Of a stretch of DNA of 46,284 nucleotides, positions 8,382 to 17,065 are shown piece after piece. The notes under the pieces are model-generated. The model made no database searches. It saw only the letters and a program-made list of their open reading frames with translations, and was not told where the DNA came from. Each line of letters opens with the position of its first letter. Within the stretch, counting starts at the first letter, position 1. Origin of the DNA: Gammaproteobacteria bacterium RIFCSPHIGHO2_12_FULL_41_20 (GTDB lineage: Bacteria; Pseudomonadota; Gammaproteobacteria; DSM-16500); assembly GCA_001801575.1 (NCBI GenBank), contig MGYC01000020.1, positions 1 to 46,284 of the forward strand, written 5' to 3'. Position numbers and translations under genes: made by a program.

Positions 8382-10594
8382 GATCTTTTCCTTGCCTTCT
8401 TCTTCCTACGAGTATTCGGCTCAGGAATTTCAGCTAATACAAAATCAATTTCACGCTCATCTAAATCAACACGTGCCACCCTAACCTTCACTACATCACC
8501 CAAGCGAAAACGACGACCAGAACGCTCCCCACGTAATGTATGTTTGATCGGATCAAATTGATAATAATCATCAGGCAACGTGCTAATGTGCGCTAATCCT
8601 TCCACAAAGATTTCTGCCAACTCAACAAAAATACCGAAATTAGTGACGCCAGAAATAACACCAGAAAATACCTCACCTACTTCATCTAACATAAACTCAC
8701 ACTTCAACCAATCAATTGCTTCTCGCGTGGCTTCATCAGCACGACGCTCGGTAGAAGAACAATGTTCTCCGTATCTTTCTAAAACAGCCCCGGCGTCTTC
8801 TGCATAAGCTTTGCTGTGTAACACCTCTTTGATAGCACGATGCGTGATCAGGTCTGGATAGCGACGAATCGGTGAAGTAAAGTGCGCATAAGCTTCATAC
8901 GCCAAGCCAAAATGCCCTTTATTTTCTGGGCTATATACTGCTTGACTTAGAGAGCGCAGCAATACAGTTTGAATTAAATGTGCATCTGGTCTATCTTGAA
9001 TCGACTTTAATAGTTTTGCATAATCTTCAGGTTTGGGTTCACGGGCTACCGGTAGTTTTAAACCTACTTCACTGAGGAACCGGCGTAAATCATTTAATTT
9101 TTCTTCACTAGGACCTTCGTGCACACGAAATAATGTTGGATGTTTATGTTGAATCAGAAAGCGTGCAGCACAAATATTCGCGCACAACATGCATTCTTCA
9201 ATCACACGATGCGAATTAAACCGCTCTGTTGCTACAATTTTTTCTATTTTACGATCTTCACTAAAAATAATCTTGGTTTCTGGTAAATCAAAATCAATTG
9301 CTCCGCGTTTTTCACGGGTTTGATGTAAAGCATCAAATAAATCATACAAACGCTGCAAATGCGGAACTAACTCTGCATATCGCGTACGCAATGCCGCATC
9401 ATTTTTTTCTATCATGGCATGCACTTGCGTATAAGTCAGGCGAGAATACGATTCAAACACTGCCTCATAAAATCGGCAACGACCCAGTTGCCCCTTGGCA
9501 TTAATAGCCACTTCACATACCATCGCCAAACGATCCACATGAGGATTAAGTGAACACAAATCATTGGATAACACTTCCGGCAACATTGGAATAACCTTGC
9601 CAGGAAAATACACAGAATTACCGCGATTCAATGCTTCGCGATCAATGGCTGTTCCAGATTTCACATAATGACTAACATCAGCAATAGCCACATATAATAC
9701 CCAACCACCTCGTGCTTGCGATTCACAATAGACAGCATCATCAAAATCCTTGGCATCTTCGCCATCAATGGTAACAAAAGGCAAATGACGCAAATCAGTA
9801 CGACCTACCCATGCTGATTTTTCCACAACAGGAGAGAATTTTGCAGCTTCAGCTAACACATCCTCCTCCCAAGTGCATGGCAAACTATGGTTACGAATTG
9901 CCACATCAATTTCCATGCCAGGAGCCATATGGTCCCCTAACACTTCAATGATTTTACCTAAGGCTCGCGTATGCAAACTAGGCTGCGTAGTAATGGCAAC
10001 CACCACCATTTGCCCGTGCTTAGCACCCCCTTTTGCATCAAGAGGAATAAGAATATCATGTGCAATACGCTGATTCACTGGCTCGACAAATGCTGCGCCT
10101 GATTCTACAAAAAATCGGCCCACTAATTGTTGAATAGCATGCTCTAGGATTTCCACCACTACCGCTTCACGGCGACCACGAGTATCTACACTCGATACCC
10201 GCACCACCACACGATCTCCATGAAATACTGTGCGCATTTGACGCGGGCCAAGAAATAAATCGTCACCACCATTATCCGAAGTCACGAAACCAAACCCATC
10301 TTTATGGCCTATTACCCGCCCAGTGATTAACTCCATTTTACCTAATGGACCATAAGCACCGCGGCGATTTTGCAATAGCTGCCCATCTCTGACCATAGCA
10401 ATTAAGCGCCGCCGTAGCGCTTCTTGATCTTGACCATCCGCCAAACCGAGCTCATCCAATAGCTGATGATAAGTCGCAGGCTGTCCGCGCTCTGCAAGAA
10501 AATCTAATATAAATTCGCGACTTGGAATAGGATTTGTGTACTTTTTTGCCTCCCTTTCCGCGTAAGGATCTTTTTTATTCTGTTGTTTATCCAT
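8378..10594 (-). CDS. rnr: Ribonuclease R
   Basis: 738 aa processive 3'-5' exoribonuclease that degrades structured RNA. Domain order: N-terminal winged-helix segment (about 20-80), cold-shock domain beginning TGRVIGHKDGFGFVTSDNGG (91-110), RNB catalytic domain with the metal-binding cluster DGEDAKDFDD (277-286), S1 domain near the C-terminus (VFSGVISGVTNFGIFVELAE) and a short basic tail (RRKKKARKRS). AGGAG lies 5 nt before the ATG. It leads the rnr-rlmB operon. The promoter must lie in the repeat-filled gap 10595-10976 or close to the start. Confidence 0.97.
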   Translation of the reverse strand: MDKQQNKKDPYAEREAKKYTNPIPSREFILDFLAERGQPATYHQLLDELGLADGQDQEALRRRLIAMVRDGQLLQNRRGAYGPLGKMELITGRVIGHKDGFGFVTSDNGGDDLFLGPRQMRTVFHGDRVVVRVSSVDTRGRREAVVVEILEHAIQQLVGRFFVESGAAFVEPVNQRIAHDILIPLDAKGGAKHGQMVVVAITTQPSLHTRALGKIIEVLGDHMAPGMEIDVAIRNHSLPCTWEEDVLAEAAKFSPVVEKSAWVGRTDLRHLPFVTIDGEDAKDFDDAVYCESQARGGWVLYVAIADVSHYVKSGTAIDREALNRGNSVYFPGKVIPMLPEVLSNDLCSLNPHVDRLAMVCEVAINAKGQLGRCRFYEAVFESYSRLTYTQVHAMIEKNDAALRTRYAELVPHLQRLYDLFDALHQTREKRGAIDFDLPETKIIFSEDRKIEKIVATERFNSHRVIEECMLCANICAARFLIQHKHPTLFRVHEGPSEEKLNDLRRFLSEVGLKLPVAREPKPEDYAKLLKSIQDRPDAHLIQTVLLRSLSQAVYSPENKGHFGLAYEAYAHFTSPIRRYPDLITHRAIKEVLHSKAYAEDAGAVLERYGEHCSSTERRADEATREAIDWLKCEFMLDEVGEVFSGVISGVTNFGIFVELAEIFVEGLAHISTLPDDYYQFDPIKHTLRGERSGRRFRLGDVVKVRVARVDLDEREIDFVLAEIPEPNTRRKKKARKRS

Positions 10595-10619
10595 GACTCT
10601 CCTATTTTTAGTTTAATTA

Positions 10620-10851
10620 TTTGTGCTTTTACAACCGTTCCCGCTAACACTGTCATCCTGAGCGTTAGGCTGTCATCCTGAGCGTTAGCGAAGGATCAGC
10701 ATCCTTGTTGACTGTATTGTGACAAGGATGCTGATCCTTCGCTAACGCTCAGGATGACAGCCTAACGCTCAGGATGACAGTGTTAGCGGGAACGGCTGGT
10801 GCTTTTATACCCATCCGTGCGCTTGTCATACTTTATTCAGCGGAACTCCTG
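10620..10851. mobile_element. Truncated family-B element interrupted by a family-A element
   Basis: TTGTGCTTTTA (10621-10631) resumes after the inserted element as GTGCTTTTATACCCATCCGT (from 10799), then CGCTTGTCATACTTTATT, and ends GGAACTCCTG at 10851. This is the right arm of the element at 161-335. Its left arm is missing here. Confidence 0.7.
10632..10798. mobile_element. Family-A palindromic MITE inserted in a family-B element, 9-bp duplication
   Basis: The ends are CAACCGTTCCCGCTAACACT and the complement closing in GGGAACGGCTG. The inner part repeats the GTCATCCTGAGCGTTAG unit twice on each side, then the GAAGGATCAGCATCCTTGT hairpin. A perfect 9-bp direct repeat, GTGCTTTTA, flanks it (10623-10631 and 10799-10807). 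The doubled arm suggests internal expansion of the palindrome. Confidence 0.9.
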
Positions 10852-10870
10852 ACACTACATTGCCATACTA

Positions 10871-10910
10871 TTAGGATCTGTTGACAATTTAAATTGTCAA
10901 CAGATCCTAA
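10871..10910. repeat. Perfect 40-bp palindrome: two joined ends of the TA-flanked element
   Basis: TTAGGATCTGTTGACAATTT is followed immediately by its exact complement. Each half is the terminal repeat of the element in surA, with no internal sequence left. It lies about 65 bp upstream of the small lipoprotein gene. Each arm contains TTGACA, a possible -35 hexamer, but I see no well-spaced -10 partner. Confidence 0.9.
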
Positions 10911-10976
10911 CATAAAATAACTTTTATTTTTTCTCTATGAAACAATACAATACTATTCTCATCAATAGGAGTAACC

Positions 10977-11192
10977 ATGAATTATATTACTAAACTAGGA
11001 GTGCTATTAACTATTGCCAGTCTTTATGCTTGCCAAGGTTGGTATCACCCGCAGGATAATAAAGACCCTGTCTGCAAAGAGTTAAATCGCCAAATTGTGC
11101 TTAATGGAGCAACAACCGATCAACGTCAAGCAGGGATTCAACGTGCACAGCGCGAGAGCCTAGTTCAGGCTTATGATAAGCGCGGCTGCTAA
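10977..11192 (+). CDS. Small lipoprotein, unknown function
   Basis: 71 aa. The signal peptide MNYITKLGVLLTIASLYAC ends in a lipobox (L-Y-A-C, Cys19), so after Lgt and LspA processing it would be a membrane-anchored lipoprotein of about 53 residues. The mature part is hydrophilic with two further cysteines (C33 and the C-terminal C71) that could pair. AGGAG sits 5 nt before the ATG, an excellent start. The stop overlaps the waaA stop convergently by 3 nt. I do not recognise the family. A TACAAT at 10946-10951 could be its -10 box. Confidence 0.75.
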   Translation: MNYITKLGVLLTIASLYACQGWYHPQDNKDPVCKELNRQIVLNGATTDQRQAGIQRAQRESLVQAYDKRGC

Positions 11193-12445
11193 AAAAATGG
11201 GTATATACATGCCAATTGCTTTGCTAATGCGCCACGATTTGCCTCAACTACGGCATATGCCTTCGTACCTTGTTGCTGGCGCAAAGCTGGGTCTTGAAAT
11301 AACCCTTGTACTGCATCCGCTAAGGTTTGTGCATCGTGTACTTTGGTTAATGCATTAGTAACAGCCAACATATCACTAATCGCTGAAAAGTTAAATAAAG
11401 AAGGTCCGCTTAGTACCGGTTTACTTAGCATAGCTGGCTCCAACAAGTTATGGCCACCACGTGCAATTAAACTGCCCCCAACAAACGCCACATCGGATGC
11501 TGCATATAGTAATAACAACTCTCCCATGGTGTCCCCAATATATACTGCAGTGCGCATGGCACAAGGTGTAGCTTGGCTACGCCGCACTATATCATAGCCT
11601 TGCTGCTGTGCGAGTAAAGCCACTGTGTCAAAACGTTCTGGATGGCGTGGCACCAAGAGCAATAAAGCATGAGGAAAGTTCTGACGAATCTGTTTATGTG
11701 CAGCTAGAATAATTGCCTCCTCACCCTCATGCGTACTAGCAGCAATCCAAACCAACCTATCCTGACCAAGCTCTACGCGTAACGTGTCTGCACGGGCTAA
11801 TAAATCAGCTGGTATCTCCATATCAAACTTAATATTACCTGTTACAGCAATGCGTTCTTTCGGCATACCTAATTCAATAAAACGCTGTGCATCTGCAGAA
11901 GATTGTGCAGCAATAATGCGTATAGCCAATAACATCTGCCGGGTAAGAGTGGAAATACGTTGATAACCAGCTTGTGACTTGGGGGACAATCGTGCATTGG
12001 TTAAAATAATGGGAATACCGCGTTGTTGGCATGCAGAAAACAAATTTGGCCATAACTCTGTTTCCATAATGATGGCAATACTAGGCTGAATTCGCTTTAA
12101 AAATCTGACAACTGCCCCTGGAGTATCATAAGGAATATATGCGTGTTTCACTTGCTCTCCTAACGCCGCATGCACACGCGCAGCACCCGTAATAGTCATA
12201 GTAGTCACTAATAAAGGATACTGAGGGTAGCGCGCCAGTAAGGCTTTAATTAATGGTACAGCTGCTAACGTTTCACCCACAGAAACTGCATGCACCCAAA
12301 TAGTATTTTGTAATCGATAGGGGCAAAAACCCAATCTTTCTGCCCACCGTTGTCGATATTGCGCATTATGACGCGAGCGCCATAATAACCGTAAAAAAAA
12401 GCATGGTAAGGCAAGATAAAATAAGATCGTATAAAAATACCGCAC
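11189..12445 (-). CDS. waaA: 3-deoxy-D-manno-octulosonic acid (Kdo) transferase
   Basis: About 418 aa from the GTG at 12445, chosen because TAGGAG lies 5 nt upstream and the protein then begins MRYFYTILFYLALPC, the usual membrane-anchor start of this family. It adds Kdo from CMP-Kdo to lipid IVA at the cytoplasmic face. Seen: N-terminal anchor (1-20), RQRWAERLGF, catalytic base Glu58 in HAVSVGETLAA, METELWPNLF, and the donor-site motif GGHNLLEPAM in the C-terminal GT-B domain. Whether it adds one or more Kdo units cannot be read. It is not next to coaD (35571) here, unlike in enterics. Confidence 0.95.
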   Translation of the reverse strand: MRYFYTILFYLALPCFFLRLLWRSRHNAQYRQRWAERLGFCPYRLQNTIWVHAVSVGETLAAVPLIKALLARYPQYPLLVTTMTITGAARVHAALGEQVKHAYIPYDTPGAVVRFLKRIQPSIAIIMETELWPNLFSACQQRGIPIILTNARLSPKSQAGYQRISTLTRQMLLAIRIIAAQSSADAQRFIELGMPKERIAVTGNIKFDMEIPADLLARADTLRVELGQDRLVWIAASTHEGEEAIILAAHKQIRQNFPHALLLLVPRHPERFDTVALLAQQQGYDIVRRSQATPCAMRTAVYIGDTMGELLLLYAASDVAFVGGSLIARGGHNLLEPAMLSKPVLSGPSLFNFSAISDMLAVTNALTKVHDAQTLADAVQGLFQDPALRQQQGTKAYAVVEANRGALAKQLACIYPFF

Positions 12446-12561
12446 TATGGCTCCTACAGGAGTTTTGCACTCTATTGATAACACGAATTCCGGATAAGAA
12501 AATTGTGGCTAATGGTGCAAGAGAGCCGCGTAAATTGCAAGAGTATTGTATATTTTCTTAG

Positions 12562-12599
12562 CTAGGGCCTTATATGGTCGAGTCCATATGAGGCCCTAG
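12562..12599. repeat. 16-bp stem hairpin between waaA and an orphan gene
   Basis: CTAGGGCCTTATATGG, loop TCGAGT, then CCATATGAGGCCCTAG, with one mismatch. It lies 10 nt beyond the stop of the minus-strand gene 12609-14165. No U-tract follows on either strand, so it is not a classical intrinsic terminator and may be another palindromic repeat. Confidence 0.7.
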
Positions 12600-12608
12600 T
12601 CTTGTCTC

Positions 12609-14165
12609 TTATCGAGAATGCGCACGGGATGGTGATATTTCTGTTTCTAGTTGCAGTACTCCCTGCTGTATCAACTGCTGCGCATGTTGCACTAAGGCAT
12701 GAATATGGGCAAGACGCGCTACTCTTTTAGGCTGCGACACATCATCAAAATATCGCCATCCATCGGCAATATACACATCATCTGCAGTCACTTTTTCACC
12801 GCGCGCTAAGCGATCAGCAATTCTCAAGTCACTCATTAACTGCTCTATTAATCTAACACGCCGGCCTTTACGTGGGTCAGAGTCTTCTAGTGCTACTGCC
12901 CGATATTCTGCCGTTTCATCCTCACTATCTCTCTCTTGCCTATGTGTTGCCACCCAAAATGCCCTCGCTGTGTCTTGAAAAGAATGAGAGCGTATTGTCA
13001 CGAAAGCTAGTTTATTTATATCGTGTAAATCCCCTAACACCTCATCTAAAGGTTTGGTTACGCTTGCTGCGTAATCCATTGACAACTCAGCATTCCCAAA
13101 GAAAACATGATAGCTATCTTCATTGCACATAGCAGGATATAACTGTTCTCCTCCCGGCATATGTGAGAATTTCCCTATAGAGACAATAAACATTTTCTCT
13201 TCACACAATAAAGTATCCCAAAAACGCTGAGTAATTTGTGCTCTTGCAAGACCACTCACCGCTGCCAACTCTTCTTTAGGCAACTGCCCCTTCGGCAACA
13301 ACATAGCCTGCAACGCTAAAATCTCCATACTCTGTTTTTCACACTCTAACACTGTATCCGCATAAAACCCCTGCCATATCTCTGGCTTATATGCAAGACC
13401 TAAAGAGTATTCTTTCTCAGCCTCTACAACAAACGCCTGATAATCCGCATTATCAAGCTGAGCCCCTTTTGCTTGTGTCACTCTGTGAGGGTGATAACCC
13501 AATGCGCGACCAGGTTTTCTACTTAACCCTAGTGCAGCACCAGAATCCTCTTCTAGTGCTGCTTGATAATTATCTAATAGCATATAATGCCACTGAATTA
13601 ACCTCTTTCTTTCATCTATCCAACTATATAACTGACGCAGTATTTTCTGGCTAAGATCACACTCTTGCAGTAACTCTCCCTCACGTCCACCGCCATATTG
13701 AGGTTTTTTACTAGGATGTATTTTTGCATGCTTGGCACATAACCGCTGATACTTGCGTAAAAATAAGATTAGTTGCATTCGGTTAGTAACAGGTATAGCA
13801 GCAAGTGCAGAAAGCTCTTTCACAACTGCTATTTTTTGGCTATGCCGTGGTTGGCCAAAAGTGGTAGATTGATAATAACCACTATTAGCACTTAGTTTTT
13901 TTTCTTTTAATGCTTTCTCTATCTGGCGTTGCCATGGCACAACAAGCAACGCAGGATGAGAAGAGATATTTACTATAAGACGATTATTCTGTTCTAAAGC
14001 ACGCTTAAATTTATCAATAAGCTGTTGATATTCTGTCGCAGTCTCTGGGTGAGCCACCATTAGTTGAGTATTAGCCCCAATTCCACTCTCTAGCCCCGCA
14101 TTTTCTTTACGTAAAAAACGCAATTGATTGCGCAGTTGTTCTAACACACTATCCCTATTACTCAT
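12609..14165 (-). CDS. Orphan soluble protein, candidate secreted effector
   Basis: 518 aa, with no signal peptide, transmembrane segment or family I can recognise. The N-terminus is predicted helical and coiled-coil prone (LEQLRNQLRFLRKENAGLES, residues 7-26). Basic patches follow around residues 85-100 and 150-160. The middle contains Met/Leu-rich helices, and the C-terminal third is charged (EDETAEYRAVALEDSDPRKG). The frame opens at a GTG (14168), but ATG 14165 directly follows and is preferred. A PmrA-type array of four CTTAA-like hexamers lies 70-110 nt upstream in this gene's orientation, with a TATTAT box after it. Together with the absence of bacterial homologues known to me, this makes a host-directed effector plausible but unproven. 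Confidence 0.65.
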   Translation of the reverse strand: MSNRDSVLEQLRNQLRFLRKENAGLESGIGANTQLMVAHPETATEYQQLIDKFKRALEQNNRLIVNISSHPALLVVPWQRQIEKALKEKKLSANSGYYQSTTFGQPRHSQKIAVVKELSALAAIPVTNRMQLILFLRKYQRLCAKHAKIHPSKKPQYGGGREGELLQECDLSQKILRQLYSWIDERKRLIQWHYMLLDNYQAALEEDSGAALGLSRKPGRALGYHPHRVTQAKGAQLDNADYQAFVVEAEKEYSLGLAYKPEIWQGFYADTVLECEKQSMEILALQAMLLPKGQLPKEELAAVSGLARAQITQRFWDTLLCEEKMFIVSIGKFSHMPGGEQLYPAMCNEDSYHVFFGNAELSMDYAASVTKPLDEVLGDLHDINKLAFVTIRSHSFQDTARAFWVATHRQERDSEDETAEYRAVALEDSDPRKGRRVRLIEQLMSDLRIADRLARGEKVTADDVYIADGWRYFDDVSQPKRVARLAHIHALVQHAQQLIQQGVLQLETEISPSRAHSR

Positions 14166-14218
14166 CACGGCTAATTACTCACTATAACGGATTCAGCAAG
14201 GCTACTAACTCATATAAT

Positions 14219-14224
14219 ATAATA
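14219..14224 (-). promoter_or_regulatory. Candidate -10 box for the gene ending at 12609
   Basis: On the minus strand TATTAT (reading 14224 to 14219, within an AT-rich run GATATTATATTATATGAG) lies about 10 nt after the last PmrA-type hexamer. It is about 55 nt upstream of the ATG at 14165. The hexamers would occupy the -35 position, as at activator-dependent promoters. Confidence 0.35.
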
Positions 14225-14234
14225 TCGGTTCAGG

Positions 14235-14273
14235 CTTAACTCACCATTAAGGTAGGCTTAAGAAAAGATTAAG
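14235..14273 (-). promoter_or_regulatory. PmrA-type array: four CTTAA-like hexamers at 11-bp spacing
   Basis: On the minus strand the order is CTTAAT-N5-CTTAAG-N5-CTTAAT-N5-GTTAAG, each start exactly 11 bp after the previous one (14273, 14262, 14251, 14240). The first pair reads CTTAA-TC-TT-TT-CTTAA, which fits the tandem site described for PmrA of Legionella and Coxiella (CTTAA-N2-TT-N2-CTTAA, from memory). PmrA is a response regulator controlling type IV secretion and effector genes there. The array lies between two divergent orphan genes and points to the minus-strand one. Confidence 0.55.
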
Positions 14274-14510
14274 TAGTAGTTACACGTGCCGCACTAGAGA
14301 AAACCCTCGCTTGCCCCAAAAACGCATACCTCTCCCATAAGTAGGAAAGGTGATTAAGGTATGAATTCGCCTATTGTGCCAAAAAGAACTGTTACCGAAG
14401 GGTGGTCATAAGTAGGTGTCGACGTCGCTTTCTGTTCTTTCATAAATCCTTAATACAAAATATGTACAATTTCTACCCATGACGAGAGAAAATAAATGGG
14501 GGGTTAGCAA

Positions 14511-16709
14511 ATGTCATCAGATCGTCGCCATACTGAATCAGCTGCTACTGAACAAGAAGCACAAGTTCATCGTGGTCTTACCCTGAGATACACCGGTGGG
14601 AAAGCCACTAATTTTGCCGAGGGCACCGGACTAACAGGAAAAGAACAGCTACGACTCCTTTTTATGAATATGGGCGCATTTGCTATGCGAGTGCAACTTG
14701 CTCAAGCACAACGTGCGGTGTTATTGCAAAGTGCAACCAGAGAAAATTATTGCGATGATCCTGTTGAAAAACCCAGTGATGGTGGAAATGAATCAGCATT
14801 ATTTACTCCCCGTCAGGAAGCAAGCCCAGTCCGCCGCAGTATTTGTCAATTAGAACAATACGCCCATTATCCCCTAGGGAGAAGCAAAATACTCAATGAC
14901 CGAGCTCAACCACAAAAAAACAGAAATACCGCTAATTTACGCGGCGAACAATATCTTTGGGATATATTACATGCGCCGGTTTGGAGCACAGGTCTTAATT
15001 TAGCTGGCCAGCTTGCAGCGCAAGGATTTATTTACATCTGCCACCCAGAAGGAATAGATCTCGATCAATATAAAAAAATTACTGACGAATTACAGCATGG
15101 ATTATTTGAAAGAATAATTGACGGTGATCAATATATTATTATTACAAAATCAGGACATAAACTTAGAACAAATACATTTTCTGCATTAGCTATTTCCTTG
15201 GACGCCGAGCATCGTCTTACTACACAAAGAAATGGTTTTCTCGTTAATTCCAACGGCAGCACTGCGCCAGTAGGTTGGACTATGCATATCGGCGAGAAAG
15301 ATACTGTACTAGATCAGCAATGTACCGTGGACTTATTACGGGTTATACGCATAGCGCAAGGCGGCAGTCATAAATTATCTCGTGAAGAATTTCACCTGTT
15401 ACTAGTGCAAGATAATCGCGGAGTAACAGGTGAAATTAGGCATACTGAAAATAGAAATCTTACCCTAGTAGATATGATGATAGAAGTGCTTGAATGTCAC
15501 GGCCAATTTAATGGTGCACCGCTATTAGGAAATGCAATCACCCTTTCCTATCAGAGAATACAGCAAAGAATTAAAGATACTGATGTTACCGAAAGCTTTT
15601 TAACAGGAGCACTCCAGACCGAAATGGTACAACCACTGAAACAAACTCTACCACAAAGCACTCGCCCCGCCATGCCGTATGAATTTAGAAATACATTTGA
15701 TACTCTACAAAATACAAACAAAGCGTTTGCGTTTGCTTACGATATTACAAGACAAAGCGGTGAATTAGTTTTTCAAGCAGAGGCTGTTCCTACCTCCCCG
15801 CCAGATAGCGGTTTGATTGATGTACGCATGCACGGAAAATTATTAGATCCAGATTTAACTGACCCCAGACATGTTTCTGCATTGATTGCGACAGGTGTCA
15901 TTGTTGCCGAGCAGATTATACTGGAGCAATTGTTACGAGATGCAGCTCAACATGGAATAGGTCATCCTAATGCACAGGCCTTACAAAAAATATTACACGA
16001 TGATGCCATGTATGCTCGATTAGTAGAAATGGCTAAACAAGTACCCAGCGATGAAAAAGGCCCTATCCTAGGGCTACAGTTGCCTGCTTCTGAACCCATT
16101 CTCGAGGTATTACGTCGCGCATTAGGCTTTGACCAACTAATCCACATGGCTAATGAGTTATTTAATGCCGATGGACATTATAATATAGAAGAAAGCAAAG
16201 GAAATATTGCCGCACTTCGCCAGCTCTATGAAGTAGGTAAGATTTTTCAACAATTAGAGGGAATTTCAGTACAGGCACAAGGATCACGAGGCCTTAATGC
16301 TGGTATCATTCCTGTGATTGCCCGTATAGCGCCAAGCTTACATAGTGAATTAGTAACTAGAGATGGCCTTACTCCCGAGCCTAACAAACACCTAGCGCCT
16401 ATGCGGATAGTAACAGATGAACCGAGAATAACTACAGCAACCAGTGCTGCAGCTGCTCATGATTCTGCAGCGCATGCGCTACCAGTTGCTGGCACCAGTA
16501 GTAATGATAATAGGCAATGCCCATTTTTATCCGGAACTAGATCAGCCGTAGCAACGGCTGCTGCGCCTTCCGTCTGTGTTCCCCCTGCACACCCTACTCC
16601 AGCTGCTGTATCAAGACACCCATGGTGCTACTTCTTTGTGCGCAGAGTAGTACCTGTTGCAGCAGCAAGTGCCGTTGTTGCTGCGTTGAGCTACGCTGCT
16701 TTGAGCTAA
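14511..16709 (+). CDS. Orphan large protein with C-terminal hydrophobic tail, candidate effector
   Basis: 732 aa with no recognised domain. The bulk (about 1-640) is hydrophilic and mixed alpha/beta. Residues about 640-700 are a low-complexity Ala/Ser/Pro-rich linker, and the last about 25 residues (FFVRRVVPVAAASAVVAALS region) are hydrophobic, after two arginines. This is the layout of a tail-anchored protein. A GGGG-rich stretch precedes the ATG by about 10 nt. It is divergent from the orphan at 12609 with a 345-bp control region between them. A lone CTTAAT half-site lies at 14449. Tail-anchored orphan proteins are frequent among effectors of intracellular bacteria; that is inference only. 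Confidence 0.65.
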   Translation: MSSDRRHTESAATEQEAQVHRGLTLRYTGGKATNFAEGTGLTGKEQLRLLFMNMGAFAMRVQLAQAQRAVLLQSATRENYCDDPVEKPSDGGNESALFTPRQEASPVRRSICQLEQYAHYPLGRSKILNDRAQPQKNRNTANLRGEQYLWDILHAPVWSTGLNLAGQLAAQGFIYICHPEGIDLDQYKKITDELQHGLFERIIDGDQYIIITKSGHKLRTNTFSALAISLDAEHRLTTQRNGFLVNSNGSTAPVGWTMHIGEKDTVLDQQCTVDLLRVIRIAQGGSHKLSREEFHLLLVQDNRGVTGEIRHTENRNLTLVDMMIEVLECHGQFNGAPLLGNAITLSYQRIQQRIKDTDVTESFLTGALQTEMVQPLKQTLPQSTRPAMPYEFRNTFDTLQNTNKAFAFAYDITRQSGELVFQAEAVPTSPPDSGLIDVRMHGKLLDPDLTDPRHVSALIATGVIVAEQIILEQLLRDAAQHGIGHPNAQALQKILHDDAMYARLVEMAKQVPSDEKGPILGLQLPASEPILEVLRRALGFDQLIHMANELFNADGHYNIEESKGNIAALRQLYEVGKIFQQLEGISVQAQGSRGLNAGIIPVIARIAPSLHSELVTRDGLTPEPNKHLAPMRIVTDEPRITTATSAAAAHDSAAHALPVAGTSSNDNRQCPFLSGTRSAVATAAAPSVCVPPAHPTPAAVSRHPWCYFFVRRVVPVAAASAVVAALSYAALS

Positions 16710-16801
16710 TTTGTAATTGATGTGCTAAGAGAAGAGACTAGTCTTTTATTTCTTATAGGAACTGTGCTAAAGTAGCCCCTTCCACAAGAGGTAGGATGAT
16801 T

Positions 16802-17050
16802 ATGGCGCGCGTCACCGTTGAAGATTGCTTAAAAAATGTCAAAAATCGCTTTGAACTAGTCATTATTGCTACGAAAAGAGCACGGCAATTAATGAGTGGA
16901 GCAGCAGACCCTAAAGTGCCATGGGATAATGACAAAGCAACTGTAGTGGCTTTACGTGAAATAGCGGAAGGCTATACTAATTTTGATCAAGAAGAACCTG
17001 TTGCCCCCATTGCAGAGGATAGCAGCGGTACCCACGAAGAAATGAAATAA
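16802..17050 (+). CDS. rpoZ: RNA polymerase omega subunit
   Basis: 82 aa. It begins [20 protein letters not shown], the canonical omega start, followed by [12 protein letters not shown] and [13 protein letters not shown]. It binds beta-prime and helps RNA polymerase assembly, and in gammaproteobacteria it forms part of a ppGpp site. The start at 16802 is preferred over the in-frame ATG at 16796 by family comparison; AGGA lies 5 nt before it. The acidic C-terminal tail is typical. It faces gmk convergently, 15 bp apart, whereas these two usually form one operon (gmk-rpoZ). Confidence 0.93.
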   Translation: MARVTVEDCLKNVKNRFELVIIATKRARQLMSGAADPKVPWDNDKATVVALREIAEGYTNFDQEEPVAPIAEDSSGTHEEMK

Positions 17051-17065
17051 CTCTCCAATCGCTGT

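Noticed and set aside
10881-10917. Promoter formed by TTGACA in the 40-bp palindrome for the lipoprotein gene
   Set aside because: At 16-18 bp spacing only ATCCTA/TCCTAA follows, which is a poor -10 box; left as a possibility only.
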